Shown: piece after piece, positions 34,165 through 36,084 of the stretch
How the letters are laid out: the number at the start of each line of letters is the position of its first letter
Position numbering within the stretch: position 1 is the stretch's first letter
Assembly (NCBI RefSeq): GCF_007097245.1
Contig: NZ_VJZT01000019.1
Span: 1-36,084 of the forward strand
Reading direction: 5' to 3'
Origin: Flavobacterium restrictum
Lineage (GTDB): Bacteria; Bacteroidota; Bacteroidia; Flavobacteriales; Flavobacteriaceae
Length of the DNA stretch: 36,084 bases
Notes under the pieces: model-generated
Database searches by the model: none
What the model was told of the DNA's origin: nothing
Seen by the model: only the letters and a program-made list of their open reading frames with translations
Program-made: the position numbers and the translations under genes

Positions 34165-34842
34165 ATGGCTACATATTTTGAAATAGAATTAGATAAATTA
34201 AAAAGCGTTATCCAAAAAATTGGTGTTTTAGCAGAAATCCAAGTTGGCGAGGCGATAAAAGCAGTACTTTCTGAACCAATTTCGGAAGGAAAGGAAGTAA
34301 AGAAAAACGAACACAAAATTGACAAATTAGATATTAAAATTGATGAAATTTGTCAAAGTATTTTTGCGTTGCAACAACCAGTTGCTTCAGATTTACGTTT
34401 TATTATGTCGGCAATGCAAATTAGTAATGAAATGGAACGAATTGGAGATTTGTCCATGAGCATTATAAAAAAAACCAAAAGTATTAAGGACAAACACGAC
34501 CTTATAACTACTTTTTCGATTGCTGATGTTGCCCGACAAGTAGAATTGATTATGACTAAAACCAATGAGTGTTTTTTGACAAGAGATGAAAATACGATTG
34601 GCGAAATCTTTGTTATGAACAAATCAATCAAGAACAAATGCGATGATGCTATTCATGCCATCATCAATGAAATGAAAGTGAATTCTAAAGTAGTGGTTTC
34701 TGGAACGAATTTAGTAATGGTTCTAAAACATTTAGAGCGCATTTCAGAGCACAGTACTAATATAGCTGAATATGTTTACTTTATGATTAATGCCAAAATC
34801 ATCAAACATGAAAAATTTGAAGATTTAAATACAGAAAATTAA
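34165..34842 (+). CDS. phoU: Phosphate signalling protein PhoU
   Basis: Cytoplasmic helical protein that links PstB to the PhoR-type kinase and turns the Pho response off when phosphate is plentiful. The 225 residues contain two three-helix PhoU repeats. The metal-binding acidic motif recurs in each: NEMERIGDLSMSI in the first half and KHLERISEHSTNIAEYVYFM in the second, with QQPVASDLRFIMSAMQ before the first. The length is standard. It is last in the operon and is followed by a strong terminator. Confidence 0.95.
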   Translation: MATYFEIELDKLKSVIQKIGVLAEIQVGEAIKAVLSEPISEGKEVKKNEHKIDKLDIKIDEICQSIFALQQPVASDLRFIMSAMQISNEMERIGDLSMSIIKKTKSIKDKHDLITTFSIADVARQVELIMTKTNECFLTRDENTIGEIFVMNKSIKNKCDDAIHAIINEMKVNSKVVVSGTNLVMVLKHLERISEHSTNIAEYVYFMINAKIIKHEKFEDLNTEN

Positions 34843-34886
34843 AAACCTCATAGCTTTAGTATTTTATACTAAAAAGTAATTGGTTC

Positions 34887-34932
34887 AAGTTTAAAAAAGG
34901 GCACTTTATGCTACCCTTTTTTAAACTTTTTT
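34887..34932 (+). terminator. Terminator of the porin-pst-phoU operon
   Basis: AAGTTTAAAAAAGGG (34887-34901) and CCCTTTTTTAAACTT (34914-34928) form a perfect 15-bp stem with a 12-base loop and a T tract. It lies 45 bases after the phoU stop. The 120 bases beyond it, up to the peptidase stop, hold nothing I can name. Confidence 0.88.
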
Positions 34933-35055
34933 GGTATAATAACCCTTTGTAAAATCAAATGTTTTACAACAAGTTTGATCATTGTATAAACTCTCATTCT
35001 GTAAACATTAAACAAGCAGTCATACAATTTAAAGAGTCTATCAAAAAATTAATTA

Positions 35056-35742
35056 CTAATTCCTTCTACCTCCTAAATAAATAGAAACATAATATAACAA
35101 TGTTGCAACTGATCCTAAAGCCGCAACTACATAAGTTCTAGCTGCCCATTTTAAAGAATCCTCTGCACCTACATATTCTGAAGGGTTCAATATTTTTTTG
35201 TTTTTTAACCAAGCCAGAGCCCTATCACTAGCATCATATTCTACTGGCAAAGTAATTATTGAAAATAATGTTGTTACAGCAAAAATCAGTATCCCAATTA
35301 ATAACAACTGCGGAAATGTACGAAGCATTAAAATTCCAGCCAATAAAGTCCATTGCATATAACTTGAAGCAACATTTACAATAGGCACTAGTTGCGAGCG
35401 CATAGTGAGCCATTGATACCCTAGAGCATGCTGTACTGCGTGCCCACATTCATGAGCAGCAACAGCCGCAGCAGCGGCATTCCGTTGGTTGTAAACAGCT
35501 TCACTTAAGTTTACCGTTTTATCTACTGGATTGTAATGATCAGTTAATTGTCCTGGGATAGAAATTACACGCACGTCTTGAATACCATGATCTGAAAGCA
35601 TTTTTCGAGCAATTTCGGAGCCAGACATTCCGTTTTGCAATTGAAATTTAGAATAATATTCAAATTTGTTTTTCAGTCTTGAACTAACCAACCAACTGAA
35701 TAACATAATTATACCAGCTAGAATCAAATAACTCATTCCCAT
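35056..35742 (-). CDS. Membrane zinc metallopeptidase, YugP-like
   Basis: Integral-membrane protein of the Zn_peptidase_2 (YugP) family. The HEXXH zinc motif is in AAHECGHAVQHALGY (about residues 95-109 from the chosen start). NPVDKTVNLSEAVYNQRN precedes it, and the family segment LPVEYDASDRALAWL (about 160-174) carries the likely third ligand. Membrane helices are at the N-terminus (about 4-20), about 125-165 (two segments) and at the C-terminus (VVAALGSVATLLYYVSIYL). I chose the ATG at 35742 (MGMSYLILAG, 228 residues); the longer frame (35787) adds 15 residues that look untranslated. The substrate is unknown. It is a single gene with no operon partner visible. Confidence 0.88.
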   Translation of the reverse strand: MGMSYLILAGIIMLFSWLVSSRLKNKFEYYSKFQLQNGMSGSEIARKMLSDHGIQDVRVISIPGQLTDHYNPVDKTVNLSEAVYNQRNAAAAAVAAHECGHAVQHALGYQWLTMRSQLVPIVNVASSYMQWTLLAGILMLRTFPQLLLIGILIFAVTTLFSIITLPVEYDASDRALAWLKNKKILNPSEYVGAEDSLKWAARTYVVAALGSVATLLYYVSIYLGGRRN

Positions 35743-35824
35743 TTTGTTTGTTTTAAATTTTATAAAGATAATCAAATTGTGAACCATACTATTTAGGATG
35801 TCATTTTGACATTGCTGTCAATAA

Positions 35825-36064
35825 GATACGAATACAACAAGACTCAAACCCAATATTCAAAAAGCATACAATCTAACACAAGACCTGCGCAATATCTTTG
35901 AAAAGACAACAGACAAAATAATCGGATTTGCAAAATTAGCCAAATGGCACGAAAAAGTAAATCAATCTGGATTCAAGTCTTTTAATACAATATCTCGAAC
36001 AATAATCAATCATCCCCAAACCATATTAAATTATTTTGATGACAGGAGTACAAATACATCGTAA
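35825..36064 (+). pseudogene. Transposase fragment (ISL3-like DDE transposase, decayed)
   Basis: A frame open from 35825 to the stop at 36062-36064 encodes a recognisable transposase stretch. From about 35852 it reads NIQKAYNLTQDLRNIFE, then GFAKLAKWHEKVNQSGFKSF, INHPQTILNYF and DDRSTNTS. These match the region before the last acidic catalytic residue in ISL3/ISAon1-type transposases of Bacteroidetes, where NRSTNA is normally followed by SAESFN. Here a stop codon follows directly, and the N-terminal two thirds are absent between this point and the peptidase gene. It is therefore a remnant with no activity expected. Family naming is from memory of the motif order. Confidence 0.7.
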
Positions 36065-36084
36065 GTAATCATTCAATACTAAAA

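Noticed and set aside
1..36084. tRNA or rRNA genes
   Set aside because: No cloverleaf or rRNA-like stretch was recognised by eye on either strand, including next to the recombinase where an attachment site in a tRNA might be expected.

Overview
The window is chromosomal DNA of a Flavobacterium-like member of the Bacteroidetes. The signs are low G+C, a type IX secretion (T9SS) and gliding module (porU-porV and gldJ), T9SS C-terminal sorting domains, DUF4271 and DUF4296 proteins, and TAnnTTTG-type promoter boxes such as the one before rplU. Both window ends carry mobile-element debris; the middle is housekeeping DNA. Everything here was read by eye; no alignment, database search or folding program was run.

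Left accessory block (1-4050). It starts with the 3' part of a tyrosine recombinase whose active site looks degenerate. About 1.1 kb without a credible gene follows: an unusually G+C-rich, hairpin-dense patch and two long inverted repeats that look like the non-coding part of an integrative element. Next is an Rhs carboxy-terminal tip cut off from its Rhs body, carrying a probable PD-(D/E)xK-like nuclease toxin, with its probable immunity gene 6 bases downstream and a terminator. An antisense fragment of an XRE-type repressor and a structured repeat complete the block.

Core region (4099-25635). rplU-rpmA encode ribosomal proteins L21 and L27. On the minus strand lie pdhA-pdhC (pyruvate dehydrogenase E1-alpha and E2), cdd, and the porU-porV pair (T9SS sortase and its shuttle protein). 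gldJ is divergent from porU and is followed by murF. A 124-bp tandem duplication fills the gap before hemD and its DUF4271 partner. A polyprenol-phosphate sugar transferase, dihydroorotase and a DUF4296 lipoprotein form a tight plus-strand operon. They are followed by an epimerase-like reductase, tyrS, a small RelE-type toxin-antitoxin pair, a LuxE-domain protein and a tiny protein made only of a signal peptide and a T9SS sorting domain.

Phosphate region (25800-34932). A response regulator and histidine kinase of PhoB/PhoR type, a phosphate-selective porin, two tandem pstS genes, pstC, pstA, pstB and phoU form one co-oriented cluster closed by a strong terminator. Together they would take phosphate across the outer membrane (porin), capture it in the periplasm (PstS), import it (PstCAB) and report supply to the kinase (PhoU). 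Eleven-base-spaced direct repeats upstream of the regulator and of the porin are candidate Pho boxes. PstC carries an unusual repetitive periplasmic insert.

Right end (35056-36084). A membrane zinc peptidase of the YugP type is followed by a decayed transposase fragment running towards the window edge.
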